From: Mactra quadrangularis | Lineage: Eukaryota > Mollusca > Bivalvia > Venerida > Mactridae | Length of the DNA: 64,000 nucleotides | Assembly (NCBI GenBank): GCA_025267735.1 | Contig: CM046298.1 | Coordinates: 31,409,264 to 31,473,263, forward strand | Direction of reading: 5' to 3' | Part shown: one piece after another, positions 36,469 to 48,685 of the stretch | Numbering within the stretch: the first letter of the stretch is position 1 | Layout of the letters: every line of letters begins with the position of its first letter | Translations under genes and position numbers: made by a program | Notes under the pieces: model-generated | What the model saw: only the letters and a program-made list of their open reading frames with translations | Databases searched by the model: none | Told to the model about the DNA's origin: nothing

Positions 36469-38009
36469 GTTTAAAGGGATATACAGGCAAATGATTGTGC
36501 CAAAAGTATAGAACCAAGTTTAGTCTTTAAAACAGTATTAGGAACGTACGAAATCACTTACTAATAACATTTGTCACTTAAAACATTCAACTGAACGAAT
36601 TAAAACATGTGGCATACACATTGTTGCAAGCGAAAGTAGGATACTAAGAGAATCACCAAGCTATTTATAGATTTGTTATATGGCGTACTTGCTGAAATTA
36701 AACATTTTCATTGGCCGCTTCTTGTCTTTTCAACGTTCTTAGACGGTTAGGATATCTTTTTAATAGAATAATACTAATGTTGCACAATAAAAAGCTCTAG
36801 TATCTTCTCATCAGTAAATGCATATTTTAACACTAATCTGTTTTTAGCTAACCTGGCCCACGTGGGTCTAGTTAGGAAATACCCCAAATATAAAGAGAAA
36901 ATATAGAAATATTTTGCCAAGTAATATATCAGTTTGTCTGTTTCAATCAAAATTATAAAGATATAATACAGAACCAGGAAAATTGGAACTGAAAAGTTTG
37001 CCCATTAATCCTTTTTAACTAGTACTTCTTAAATATTTATTCCCGCATTATACGTTATTCATGTAAACACTAGATCCCACGAAAGTCAACAATAAGAATA
37101 AAAAAGTGTCATATTTTTACTGATAAATGCTAAAATTCAATTAGAAAATGTAGCGTCAATTGTTCAAAACCGATTAACTTATAATTATGCTATATTTTAT
37201 TTGAGCACAAAGTCTAAAGATATTAAACAATTGAATGCAGAACAATGTATATTATGATGCGCACATTGGACAAATAAAATACATGTACTTAATACATGTA
37301 CACCAATTTGTATAAAAGATATTCCTTGACGACGGAATTTCATAATAAATTGATGATTAATATCTTTTTTTAAATCTATTTATAAAACAAGACATTCCAA
37401 AACTCTGACTAAAGTTGGCTTCTCGTTTTGTTCTGCAGTACTGCATGCTAAATCCCAGCTTGATTGATACAAGCATTGTATCAAATATGACGTTGAAATA
37501 ATATTATCTTTACTCAAAAACCGCAGAATACTTAATAAAATATTCATTGTATATAAATTCATAAATGTCTGAAAACTCAAATATGAAGAGCTGATATTTT
37601 GATAGAGTTATAATTCTTTATAAAAATATTAACTTAATGAAATGGACACACGTGTTAAAATGATATAAATAGTCTTTGACGACCAGTGTATGACTAAGCT
37701 TGTAAGGACGTTTACTCTGCTCCGAGGGGGTGAGTTCATTGTGCGCCTGCAAATTCCTTTGCACCATAGGTCCGTTGTATTTAAACCTTTAACGATAAAC
37801 TGGCACATTGGCTGCTCTGAGTCAACCGCCGAGTAAAAATAGAGGCTAAAATACAATGTAATGGAAGCTAATGGGCTAACCTAAGTTAAATCTAGAAGAA
37901 ACATAAGTACAGTGGTATAACGCGGGCTTAGGTATTGAGAGATCATCGTCATGTCGTCTACTTGTTGGTTTACTCTCGCTCTGAAGCGGTCAATCTGTAA
38001 TATGTACGA

Positions 38010-38240
38010 TCAGTCGTCTAGTAGTAGAACACGCGCTTCGAGATTAAGAGGTCATAGGTTCGAATACCACTAGTGGCACTGCTAATTTCCAAATTAGCAA
38101 GAAATTTACCTACGATAGCTTCACTCCACCCATGTTTAAATGGGTACTGTGAGGGATCGCCTGCCTGAATGTGATTTCAGTGATCAGGGATTATCATACA
38201 AATTGTAAAGTCAACTAAACATGTAAATGGAAGCAGACTT
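38010..38240 (+). mobile_element. tRNA-derived SINE, family 3
   Basis: The head is TAGTAGTAGAACACGCGCTTC with B box AGGTTCGAATACC. The body is TTAGCAAGAAATTTACCTACG, CTTCACTCCACC, TGGGTACTGTGAGGG and GTGATTTCAGTGATCAGGG. The body blocks recur at 60125-60376 on the minus strand and partly at 42262-42500. Confidence 0.8.
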
Positions 38241-39039
38241 TAAGCACGCGCTTAAACTTTAAATTCTTTCCTCCCTAATCTGGCCTTGGGATGACTACAG
38301 TAGAGTTTCATGTACGAACGTATTCTACAGTATTTATAAGTAAAACTTTTAAAACCTACTCTTAAACGTTTCAATGTAACACTTTATAGTCTAAATTGTG
38401 TAATAGCAATCCAATTATATCCATTTTTGTCGATTAAGATACAAAAAAACTGTTATTGTTCAAATACAACTAAAGCTACGGTGTGTTTGCTTTAATGAAT
38501 TTACGGCATGTCGTGAAATGAAAATTCTAGCGTAATATGTTGACATTCCGAGGTAGAAAACCATTGAAGTACATATTGATACAAAATAATACACATTTAA
38601 TCAGATTAAATATTTAATTAAACACTAATCGATTATCATACTCGAACGATAAAAACATCACCGCCCATTGCGTCGCCTATATACGCTGGTACGTATTGAC
38701 GAAGCCGGTCCAGAATGGTTTTTATACCTAACCTTTTTTTCCGAACAATTTAAATGGCTAATTATGAACGTAAAAAGTTCGTTTAAATAGCAAATTAAGA
38801 ATTAAAAAAAACTAATTTGTCAATATCTTTTTGTATTTTATGGGAACATATTTAATTTGTAAATAAATAAAAATATTATGTTATCTAATTGACTATTTTC
38901 AAGAAAAAAAACAACATTTTAAAGTGGTGTTTTTCACCAAAGTCTATACATAAATGGTTTGTATAGTCAATTTTCAGTCATACCGTGACGGTTTGTTATA
39001 TCTTGTCCATCAAGTCTAGCTGTATGCACGCAGCAGGTT

Positions 39040-39262
39040 GCAAAATTGGTATTCAACCATTTTAAGCAATCATTTCAAACCGACCTTTTGCAGCGGCCAT
39101 TCCCATTTTACCTCTGTATTGAAAGACGCAGATGTCAGCGACTGGAAAATATACGCATGTGCTTGGTACTGGTTAAATCTTAGTTCTAGAGGTCTAAACG
39201 TCTTCTAGTACAGTAAGTAGGTCAGCTGTCCGACGCAATACACAATGTGTTGAAATACTTTA
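39040..39262 (+). mobile_element. SINE family 1, diverged copy (body/tail)
   Basis: GATGTCAGCGACTGGAAAAT, GGTACTGGTTAAATCTTAGT, TACAGTAAGTAGGTCAGCTG and CACAATGTGTTGAAATAC parallel the body and tail of the copy at 34873. The tRNA head is hardly recognisable. Confidence 0.45.
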
Positions 39263-39373
39263 GAAAGTCTGGGTAAAGAACCATGCATTATTGTTATAAT
39301 ATTTCTAATGAAAACACCGATACATTTTCAATCTTACTGTAAGGTCTTCTTTATTGTGTAACATATCTTGTGT

Positions 39374-39420
39374 CATTCTCGTACCCATTCTCGTTCCTAG
39401 TGTCTAGTAGAATTTTCAAG
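39374..39420. repeat. CATTCTCGT-family terminus, partial, next to the 38-bp minisatellite
   Basis: CATTCTCGTACC is followed at once by CATTCTCGTTCC and then CTAGTGTCTAGTAGAATTTT, which matches the left arm of the hairpin subtype at 17798 and 7712. The right arm is absent; the 38-bp array begins 20 bp further on. Confidence 0.5.
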
Positions 39421-39439
39421 CATTGAAGTATTATCCTTA

Positions 39440-40592
39440 CACTCATTAAATACAAACCACTGGCACTAGAGTCCTCACACTCATTAAATACAAACCATTG
39501 GCACTAGAGTCCTCACACTCATTAAATACAAACCACTGGCACTAGAATCCTCCACTTTTTAAATACAAACCACTGGCACTAGAGTCCTCACACTCATTAA
39601 ATACAAACCACTGGCACTAGAGTCCTCACACTCATTAAATACAAACCACTGGCACTAGAGTCCTCACACTCATTAAATACAAACCACTGGCACTAGAGTC
39701 CTCACACTCATTAAATACAAACCACTGGCACTAGAGTCCTCACACTCATTAAATACAAACCACTGGCACTAGAGTCCTCACACTCATTAAATAAAAACCA
39801 CTGGCACTAGAGTCCTAACACTCATTAAATACAAACCACTGGCACTAGAGTCCTCACACTCATTAAATACAAACCACTGGCACTAGAGTCCTCACACTCA
39901 TTAAATACAAACCACTGGCACTAGAGTCCTCACACTCATTAAATACAAACCACTGGCACTAGAGTCCTCATGGTCATTAAATACAAACCACTGGCACTAG
40001 AGTCCTCACAGTCATTAAATACAAACCACTGGCACTAGAGTCCTCACGCTCATTAAATACAAACCACTGGCACTAGAGTCCTCACGCTCATTAAATACAA
40101 ACCACTGGCACTAGAGTCCTCACACTCATTAAATACAAATCACTGGCACTAGAGTCCTCACACTCATTAAATACAAACCACTGGCACTAGAGTCCTCACA
40201 CTCATTAAATACAAACCACTGGCACTAGAATCCTCACACTCATTAAATACAAACCACTGGCACTAGAGTCCTCACACTCATTAAATACAAACCACTGGCA
40301 CTAGAGTCCTCACACTCATTAAATACAAACCACTGGCACTAGAGTCCTCACACTCATTAAATACAAACCACTGGCACTAGAGTCCTCACACTCATTAAAT
40401 ACAAACCACTGGCACTAGAGTCCTCACAGTCATTAAATACAAACCACTGGCACTAGAGTCCTCACACTCATTAAATACAAACCACTGGCACTAGAGTCCT
40501 CACACTCATTAAATACAAACCACTGGCACTAGAGTCCTCACAGTCATTAAATACAAACCACTGGCACTAGAGTCCTCACACTCATTAAATAC
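39440..40592. repeat. Minisatellite, 38-bp unit, about 30 copies
   Basis: The unit is CACTCATTAAATACAAACCA followed by CTGGCACTAGAGTCCTCA. Most copies are identical; variants are single substitutions (CAGTCATT, CGCTCATT, TGGTCATT, TAGAATCC), plus one altered unit at about 39545. It stops abruptly inside a unit at ATTAAATAC (40592). The high identity means recent amplification or homogenisation. Confidence 0.97.
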
Positions 40593-42261
40593 GCACAAGT
40601 ATAATATCTATATAAAATATAATAAAGTTTGTCAACAAACACAATGAAAAATCGGTCCTGTATTTATTACCGTGTATATACTTCCATTATAATATTCATA
40701 TAAGGTGGCGTACATGTATGTATGCGCAGGGAACTATAGGGGCGTTCGCATTATTTTATGATCATAAGATATGGACTCTGGTGCCAGTGCTACAAACTTG
40801 AAGTATACAAAGGATAACATGTATTAGATACACAATTAACATGTAAACCAATTTTCCTTTTAAAGTTTACGTTTGACAAAGTGTTCATTTCTGAAAAGGG
40901 GATTCCTTATATAAGAGCACATTAAATTCATTTTTTTTGCTAAAAAATAATTTACTTAATCCAAAATCTTTTGAGACTTTTATTACCGATATGTAATTTG
41001 GAAAGTTGGTTTCTATCACAAGACTGTTTCTTAAATAAATTGTGAGAAAAATCGATTGATTTAGGTGTTTATAACTAAATTCTACTTTCGTTTTCAGTCT
41101 GTTTTAACTTTGAAATGCAATAAATAAAATGACAATATTTGAGCGAAAACTTAATTTATCCAAAAAAAATAAAATAACACTCCTTTGAAACAGATAAAAG
41201 ACTATTTTCTTTGCTGACTATGGACAGTGTTAGATTTGATATAGGGGCTTTAATGAAGAAACGTGAATGTGAATAGAAGAGATGTTACAAATATGGCGGT
41301 CATTATTTCGTGAGTATCTATGATAAAATATCCTAATTGAACAATTCTTTTGAAAGACGAAATCCATCATCAGTAATTATATTGCTTGTTAGATAGTCTC
41401 CGATAAAGCTTCTCCAAACATGTGATAAATCACCAGATCTTGCCTAATTCCTTGCCAATATAAAGATGTAACCGGAAAATTGAATGTTTGCTTCATTGTT
41501 TCAAACCGAATTAGGCATTTACGCCCAAGATCTGTATTTAGCGGAAAGGAGTGGAACTTGTCTTTCTGTTAAAGTAGTATTTAATTTGTCGTGATTGCCT
41601 CAAGAAAGGGAATCCTTCTTCGATGGACAAAAGCAAATATTCTTTCCATCTGGTATCATTACCATTTTAATTAAATTCTGATCACCACTGATCGTGTTTA
41701 TTAAGTTATCACTTTTCGCGATTTGGTGTAAAACTCGCGGAAAGAACCCAATTGATCATTTTCGCCGGAAAGGAAACAATTAAACCGTTAATATGGATTT
41801 CACGTTGAGACTACTTAATCCATTTGGATAGATCGTATAATGCCTATAGAAATGAAAATGATGAAAAAAATAGAGAAAAATGTCTGGATTATTTGGGGAA
41901 ATACGTTACAGGAGGCATATTAGCCGGTATTATAAAGTCTTTACACTGGTGAATAACCATTGAGGACGAAATGAAATTGTTTCCGAAGGTAGACAACATT
42001 TTTGGCGACTTAGGCCTGACCGTTGTTTTATTCATTAAGTATACTCTAGTAAATTATAGCGATACCTTTGAAAATTCGGATACCATGGGAACAATTTAAA
42101 CTTCCGACAAACTGTATGAATGAATGATTTTTTTCAGTTTTTACATACTGGTGTCAAAGATTTTGACTTATAAAAGGGGATCGGTGATTAAGAGATTCCT
42201 GGTTCCTCTGGGTTCGGAATATTTATGTTAAACTCTGCATTATATCATATATCGAAGTAAC

Positions 42262-42500
42262 ATTAGTCCGGTGGTAGGTTGTACATTAAGGGACCGAGAG
42301 GTCATTGGTTCGAAACCCATCAGAGGCACTTATAGTTTTCTTGAGCAAGAAATTAGCATGCGATTTCTTCACTCCACCGAAGTGTTAATAGTTACCTGCA
42401 AGGGTGTTATAATTCCGTTGCACCAATATGTCGGCTGCACTTAGCGGAGTAAATTACTCCCCATAGAACCAATAACCCTGGGTAATAGATGTAAAATCGG
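42262..42500 (+). mobile_element. tRNA-derived SINE, family 3, copy 2
   Basis: The head is TTAGTCCGGTGGTAGGTTGT with GGGACCGAGAGGTCATTGG and B box GGTTCGAAACCC. The body GAGCAAGAAATTAGC...CTTCACTCCACCGAAG follows the family plan. The 3' part diverges from the copy at 38010. Confidence 0.7.
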
Positions 42501-44080
42501 TGAACATGAATAAGCATGAACTTTTAAATGCAATTACTTTATATAATTTATGTTCATGGACAAGAGACTTTTCATTAAGGATTGAACGTGTTTTCTTATC
42601 CAACCTGAGTTTCTAATTAATTTTCAGCTAACAAATCGTAATTGCTAATGCGATGGATTTAATGTATACTTTATATTTGTGAAAAACTGCAGGACATTAT
42701 ATCAATTTTATATCAGTTTATCTAATTTGTCAATTTAAACGAAATAATTTGTAAGATTAATGTATTCTTTTTCATTTGAAAATACGCATACACATTCGGC
42801 ATGCACATATAGTAAAAATGTAAAAATAGCATTTTGTTCCTAAATAATACAAAGACATTTAATTGAAGTCTGGTTTCACGACACTTTGGCAATTATTAAA
42901 TGGGGACATCAAATGACCCTCAAAACAGACACAGGGCTAACCCTTATAATACTCGAGTGTTGATATCAATGCAGCTTTGCAATCTAATCATAATTTAGTA
43001 AGATCAATTTATGTTAGGTGAAAATTGGGAACAAACATGAGCCTTTTTGTACAGGTAGAGATATAGCACTAAAAATGAAAAACGTGTTGAATTAGGCTTG
43101 CACCACGTGAAAACGTTTTGAAAGAAAAATATGGCACAGTGGAAGAAAAATATCATTAGCAGAATTTTGGTGGTAGATCAATTACTGTAACAAGTCATTC
43201 TAAACATGTTCAAAACTCTTCAATTAGGCTCCTTGTGAAGGTAATTAATTACAAATCTTTATTTGCGCCTTTCGTATCGGTAATAGCTTCAATAGAACGA
43301 CTCCACGATTAGTAAATTATCCCGCTATTCATACTTTCTTTGGTCTAAATGGAAAATAAACAGTCATATTTAAGTATGAAGTGCTAAATCAACTTCTTCA
43401 AACCACGTGATCAACTAATTCGTGTTTAAGTATTTCTTCTAGCCGATGATCGATTGTTTACCTTTCTTTGATATCGTTCGTCCTCGGTCGTAATCGACCC
43501 CAACTAAACCCTATTGAAACGATTTTAGTGAACATGATTTTCCCACCGCGACTAATTAAAATCTGATCTACTCGACAAATAAGTTTGTACAACTGGCAAA
43601 TATTGCTAGTCTAAATTTCATCCCCTCACATCAAAGAACATCTGTCGTGGTGTGAAAAATATGATTTCCTAACGAATCAAACACCAGTCGTGATACATAC
43701 AGTAGCTCATTTAATTATTTGATTTCTAGTCTCGGAAATGGAAGCGATTTTTTGTTCTAACGCTACCAGTCGGTGTTTATGAGACCTTAATCTCGTATTG
43801 TTAAATTATTTACTAACCCATTCATACTTATTCATTCAATCATTGTTATTATTTTTCTAATTTTTTTATATTTTTTATATATTTTTTTTGCTTTACTCCA
43901 GTTGGCATTGATCAAATATATCATACGTTTGTTATCGTATGTCGCCAGCGATGAATAGAATAATAGTGATAATAAAAGGATATTGAATAAATCTGAGTTA
44001 GAATAGAATATTAAGTATAGTAAGGTAAACGACAGAACAATATCATGTGACTATTATATGAATGTATGAAATTATATAAC

Positions 44081-44379
44081 CCGGGTCGATAGCGCAGTTG
44101 GTAGTTCGTCGGGATTTGGAATCTCGTGCCCGAGGGGTGCGGATTCGAATTCCACCCGGGGAGGTTATACCCTTCCATGAAAATTTGACAATAATGTCCA
44201 TTTTCCTCCATTGATTAGATAATATGGAGAAGTTTCCGGCCTTGTGGAAGGGTAGGTGAGTACTGCATGGTTATAGTCAATTGTCCTGGAAGCTAGGTTA
44301 GGTGCGCTGCACGCCGTGAAATGACCTAAATTGTGTTGACACGGCGTTAAATCTAGTAAATAAATAAATGAAATGAAAT
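44081..44379 (+). mobile_element. tRNA-derived SINE, family 4, full length
   Basis: The tRNA-like head (GTCGATAGCGCAGTTGGTAG, B box GATTCGAATTCC) is followed by a body with ATTTTCCTCCATTGATTAG, GGCCTTGTGGAAGGG and AGCTAGGTTAGGTGCGCTG. The end is GTTGACACGGCGTTAAA and an AAATAAATAAATG tail. The body matches 52183-52372. The head alone could pass for a tRNA gene, but the attached conserved body and A-rich tail mark it as a SINE. Minus-strand frames across it are not genes. Confidence 0.88.
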
Positions 44380-44674
44380 GATATGTATACATGGTGATTT
44401 TGCAATTCTATATCTATTTTTAATATTCAATAAAATATTTAAAAATAATACTATTTAATTTTCTCTTGTTAACCCTTGACTTAAAATTCTTCAATTTTAT
44501 TATTCACTCTGAATAACAGAACATATATATTACAGGGCTTAAGCAATACTCATCACCCAAATAAATACAATATATACAATTGCAAAGCTTGATTTAAAAC
44601 CAGTTTGTCCTTTGCCCTCGCATTGTTTATTTGGTGTTAAATGTTTTGATGTAATGTCGTATGTACGATATTGT

Positions 44675-44820
44675 ATAGTCCATTTTTCTCAACTGTCAAA
44701 GTTTGAATAATTTCACGGTGGTTGATTACTCACTATCTCAATAGCACGAGTGTTAGACAAAGAGCACGAAATCACCTTGAAATTATTCATGTTTTGACAG
44801 TTGAGAAAAAAACGAACTAT
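44675..44820. repeat. 146-bp inverted repeat
   Basis: The left arm ATAGTCCATTTTTCTCAACT...GAATAATTTCACGGTG pairs with its diverged complement ending at 44820. The arms are about 50 bp and the centre about 45 bp. It is a probable palindromic MITE. Confidence 0.75.
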
Positions 44821-45044
44821 TTATGTAAGTATTTATATGAATATTAGTATAACTCAAGTCTTAAAATTAACTGTTCTGTTCTATTCTGTCCTTTTTCTAT
44901 TCTGTTATTATGTCAGAATGAAAACTATCAATTTTCGGCCATGGTTACTACGTCCATACAGCTGTTGGTCGTTTTCGTGCTAAACATAGTTACGACATGT
45001 GTTCAACTTACCACTGTTAATTATAAAAGTATCATACCGCTTAA

Positions 45045-45378
45045 AGGTACTCATTCACAAAGCTCAACTTAAATATCAACTTTTTCTAAAACTATCAAAA
45101 TTGTATGGAAACAATTTTTGGAAGCAAGAAAGTTGTCTTCTGATAATGATAATTGTAGTGCAAATTTGCATATAGCTACGAATGATTGTGTTTCATTTAG
45201 TAAGAATCTACCCCGTATGTAACGGTTAGCAATTTCAGGGCATTTTTGTGACTTTTATTGTTTATTTCTAGCAACCTGTCTTAAAATATTAAGATTTAAT
45301 GTTTTGACACAATTACAGACACTGAATGATATTTTGAAATTACAGAAAAAATAAACCAAAATCTGTAAACTTGTACCT
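45045..45378 (+). mobile_element. 334-bp TTAA-flanked MITE (piggyBac-like), copy 1
   Basis: It is bounded by TTAA on both sides (45041-45044, 45379-45382). The termini are AGGTACTCATTCACA on the left and AGGTACAAGTTTACA on the right when complemented. It matches 48980-49322 in inverse orientation over its length. A TTAA target site is characteristic of piggyBac (also Kolobok) elements. It lies 0.93-1.26 kb upstream of the NK1 ATG. Confidence 0.82.
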
Positions 45379-45956
45379 TTAAAACAGTAGGTCTTATATA
45401 AAAATGTCATTTTTATTTAAAACTGTTTATTATTTAATAATGAATTATTAACTGAAAAGTGAAAAAAAATCAAAATAATATATTATGCCCCTTTAAAACA
45501 TATATAATAATTTCTAAAACGAATTTAATCATTCTTATTTTTTTAAAACGTACCACAATACACAATACAATAATTATACATATAATATTTTCAGTGTATA
45601 AAATCTGAACAAATTGAACAACAGTAAGATTAGAGAAGATGAATATAATGTACTACATTAATCTGTCAGCTACAATAACCTCATTTTGTGATAATTTAGA
45701 CATATTTTCGCGATATTTCAACCCTCATTCAACACAATGAGCAACCAGTCAACCTTAATTCGATGGGGCCCAAAACATTTGAGTATTCTAATGATAACTT
45801 GTGGTGCTAATTTTTCGTCGCTTTTCCCCATACTACATCAATCATCGATAAATATCCAATTTGCCAGAATTTCTCGAGCATTCACGAACCATTATCCATT
45901 GAAATAAGCTTAATGATATCGTGTTTCATTTCTCGTGTACGCAATTATACCAGTAA

Positions 45957-46042
45957 CCAATAAACGCCAGTTGTCGATACACGGTAGTTATCGCTAAGCT
46001 CCGCCTTAATCGACATGCGCTAGATGGTAAACTCCGCCTTAA
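45957..46042 (+). promoter_or_regulatory. Candidate NK1 promoter: CCAAT box and duplicated CTCCGCCTTAA
   Basis: A CCAAT box (45957-45961) is followed by two copies of CTCCGCCTTAA (45999-46009, 46032-46042), each near a GTTGTCGATAC / GTTGTATCGA motif. GC-box-like repeats about 260-310 bp before the start codon are a reasonable core-promoter signature. No TATA box is evident, and the transcription start is not determinable from sequence. Confidence 0.4.
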
Positions 46043-46271
46043 CGCTGGTTGTATCGAAAATTACTGTAATGGCTTTTGAATAAAGAAAACAAAAACAGCT
46101 GAAACAAAGTGAACCGTTCTTGTAGAATCTTTTCTCTTGAAATGTGTAAAGAAACAATTCCAAATACTTTTTTGTTGAATAGATTGTAAAAGTTAGTGTG
46201 AAAACAAGTTTTAGTACAAGCAAACAGAAAAACTCCAAAGTCAAGAAAAACAGTTTAAAAACAGTCCAGAG

Positions 46272-46295
46272 ATGTTAAGTTTTTCGTTGTTTTAG
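46272..46295 (+). promoter_or_regulatory. Upstream ORF of 7 codons in the NK1 leader
   Basis: An ATG at 46272 opens a seven-codon frame ending with TAG at 46293-46295, 10 bp before the main ATG. If this lies in the mRNA it could dampen translation. An in-frame stop for the main frame (TAA, 46276-46278) shows that the main ORF cannot extend further upstream without splicing. Confidence 0.4.
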
Positions 46296-46305
46296 TAACA
46301 AGTTA

Positions 46306-46804
46306 ATGACGAGTGTAATGGGTGAACAAGAGGACAATCTGAGAGACAAAAGTGATAAAGAGAAAGGATTAGTAACTGGTATTAAAAATGACTTATTATC
46401 TGTTTTGAATAAAAGACCTACAGACGTTTCCATAGAAATGACTGACGGTGATATGGAAATACTTAAATCAAGTCAGTGCGATTCTGTCAACGCTGTGAAA
46501 ATTGAACCGGGCGTGGAAATATCTGATAAAGACAGAACTAGTATTAAACGTGATTCCCTTATAGACGATGCAAATTCAGCTAATGACATTAAACCTTCAG
46601 TGCGAGAAAACAATAATAATTCACCGGTTCGAATCTCAACGACGTCGTTTTCTGTGGCCGACATTTTGGATCCTGAGAAATTTACTGGATCAAGTTCCGG
46701 AAGTAAAGTATCGGTAACATCTGTTAGAATTCATCCATGGTTAGTTAGAAAACACGGGAACAACACCGAGGAATCCGAAGATGAACGATTAGTCGAGGAC
46801 TCAG
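46306..46804 (+). CDS. NK1: NK1 homeobox protein, exon 1 (N-terminal 166 aa)
   Basis: This exon encodes the N-terminus of an NK1-class (slouch/Nkx1) transcription factor. The start is the first ATG after an in-frame stop at 46276; a second Met lies at codon 5. Residues 115-121 (FSVADIL, within SFSVADILDPEKF) form the EH1/TN motif that recruits Groucho/TLE co-repressors in NK proteins. VKIE at 64-67 fits a SUMO-conjugation consensus. The region is otherwise acidic and low in order, ending in SEDERLVEDS. The donor is TCAG/GTATAC at 46804/46805, phase 1, so the split codon is completed by exon 2. Without splicing the frame runs only to a stop at 46876-46878. It probably acts in the nucleus as a developmental repressor in neural and mesodermal cells, by family analogy. 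Confidence 0.93.
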
Positions 46805-47251
46805 GTATACTACTGCATGAGACAAATATGAAAATAAAAAATCTTTTTGACATCATAATGTTTGAATATGGAACGTAACATGTAACATGGAATTCGCTAT
46901 TCTCGCTTTCTCTTTTGTTTAACGTAATTAGATATCGATAGCTTATTAGTTATTATACCTTTTCCTAGATTTGTTTAAACTGCACATCGTTTTTATCACC
47001 ATTTTGAATTATACAGGTTTTGAACCATGGGCGCCAGAACATCTAATAACAGTGTTCAAAATTATGTAGTTCAGCCCCAAATTAAGTTCATGCGGTACAT
47101 TCGTCATTCGTGAACAAATCCAAAAGTAACAATTGAAGTCGCAAAAGTCGCAATTGAAGTTCAAACGTCGCAATAAATCGTATAATAAAACATGAATGTG
47201 GGCTGTGTTCATGGCCTATGTAGATTTTAAAATATAAGACCTCTCATGCGA

Positions 47252-47431
47252 ATGAACTGTCGATATGTTATTATGATGATCAAAACCATGAACTGTCGAT
47301 ATGTTATTATGATGATCAAAACCATGAACTGTCGATATGTTATTATGATGATCAAAACCATGAACTGTCGATATGTTATTATGATGATCAAAACCATGAA
47401 CTGTCGATATGTTATTATGATGACCAAAACC
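47252..47431. repeat. Minisatellite, 36-bp unit, exactly 5 copies, in NK1 intron
   Basis: The unit is ATGAACTGTCGATATGTTAT followed by TATGATGATCAAAACC. Five nearly identical copies occupy 180 bp; the last has one substitution (GACC). Because the unit is 12 codons long, all six frames stay periodic and some are open; these are not coding. Confidence 0.95.
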
Positions 47432-47752
47432 TTTTGTATAGTGCCATCCAAAAGTACCTTTACATTTGTAAAATATTTGTGGGGATTTTTTCATCAAAAC
47501 AATTGAACTTCATGCCAGATGTTGTTACCCATTATGATAGTTATAATACATGTAGATTGCAACATTTGAAAGAATGATGACACTTTATACAATTATTGTA
47601 TTTGTAATGTATGTTAATATGTTTTTTTAATTTCTCAAGTATTGGTAAAAAAAAATAAAAACAACTAAAACATTTACAAAAGTGACAAAGATAATAATAG
47701 ATGACACTGTGTAGTGACTATAGGGAATTCCATGTTATATAATATGTTAGTA

Positions 47753-47838
47753 AAATAAGTGATTTGATATAGGCCCTGTTATTTTTTCAAGGGCAGAAGG
47801 CCCCGAGAAAAATAACAGGGCCTATATCAAATTATTTA
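47753..47838. repeat. 86-bp palindrome in NK1 intron
   Basis: The left arm GATTTGATATAGGCCCTGTT with ATTTTTTC mirrors the right arm (GAGAAAAATAACAGGGCCTATATCAAATTAT). The arms are about 38 bp, nearly perfect, with a short centre around GGGCAGAAGGCCCC. It is a strong hairpin and a likely MITE. Confidence 0.85.
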
Positions 47839-48530
47839 TTTATTAACAATTTTATTAAAGAACTACTTGCGAACCCGTTTTTGATATTAGTCCCATTTTG
47901 TTAACCAATCAGAGCGCAGAAATTTGTTATTGGATCTAGGGTAGTAAGCGATATTGGTCCTACATATTTCGGCTCTGTTTGCAGTTTTGTTAAATAGCGT
48001 TTGCAGTAATTTGCAGTGAATTTGGCTCTTTACAGGACAAATAACACATAGTTATTTAATAATATTACTACCATATTCGAATAATATGATATTTTCTATG
48101 CAGGTGGGTCATATCTCATTAATGAATTTGACAACACATTATCTTATGTAATGTAATATGTTAATAGTTTTAAAGTTGGCATTGTCGCCTGGAGAGGGAG
48201 GTTTGGTGACTTAATGAATGAAAGGGCACCACGTATTTTGTTATATAGGTGTTATTGATAAAATTTGTACAAATTGTTCAGTGGAAAATAAAATACAATA
48301 CACATTTCGTTACTGCCACACTGCTTTTATTTGACTCAATGTATGCAAATTATATTTCAATCTTATTGAATTTTTATTACTTATTCGTATTGTTTATTGT
48401 GGTCATATAAACAAGAATATGTACTATTTACTTATCTTTAAGAAATTATCTGTTCTGTTACATGCATTTATATTCTGTTCTGTTGTTATATTTGTACAAC
48501 TGCTGCGCGTTCAGTAAAAACTGTTATCTA

Positions 48531-48685
48531 ACGTTACGGGTACGGGAGAACTCAACCCGAAGACAACTCACCCTGTGCAAAACTCTCCTCAAAGTTGGGA
48601 AAACCCAATCCGCTAGTAGGGGATGGAGTTGTCTCGGGTTGAGTTGTCTTTGGGTTGAGTTGTTCCGACACTTCCGTTACGGAAC
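48531..48685. repeat. 155-bp inverted repeat in NK1 intron
   Basis: Both arms contain CAACTCAACCCRAAGACAACTC on one strand and its complement on the other, with ACGTTACGGG near the left end and CCGTTACGGAACG at the right. The arms are diverged. It is a possible palindromic element. Confidence 0.7.

Larger units (their letters stand above)
40593..45040. other. Intergenic DNA upstream of NK1
   Basis: No exon was recognised. The stretch includes SINE copies (42262-42500, 44081-44379) and a palindrome (44675-44820). The blocks 41220-41850 and 43200-43800 are repeat-free and mixed in composition, with many TAAT/ATTA cores, CACGTG (about 43404) and ATTGTTTAC-like forkhead sites (43451). They are candidates for distal regulatory elements of NK1, but only cross-species conservation could establish this. 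Confidence 0.45.

Noticed and set aside
39440..40592. Regular 38-bp array resembling a CRISPR array in spacing
   Set aside because: The whole unit is repeated; there are no unique spacers and the genome is animal. It is a minisatellite.
44081..44157. Possible functional tRNA gene
   Set aside because: A and B boxes are present, but a conserved SINE body and tail follow directly and a truncated relative exists at 52183.
46473..46664. 63-codon frame antisense to NK1 exon 1
   Set aside because: Shadow of the real coding frame with no homology.
47216..47506. Repetitive peptides with a 12-residue period
   Set aside because: They follow from the 36-bp minisatellite; open in several frames at once.
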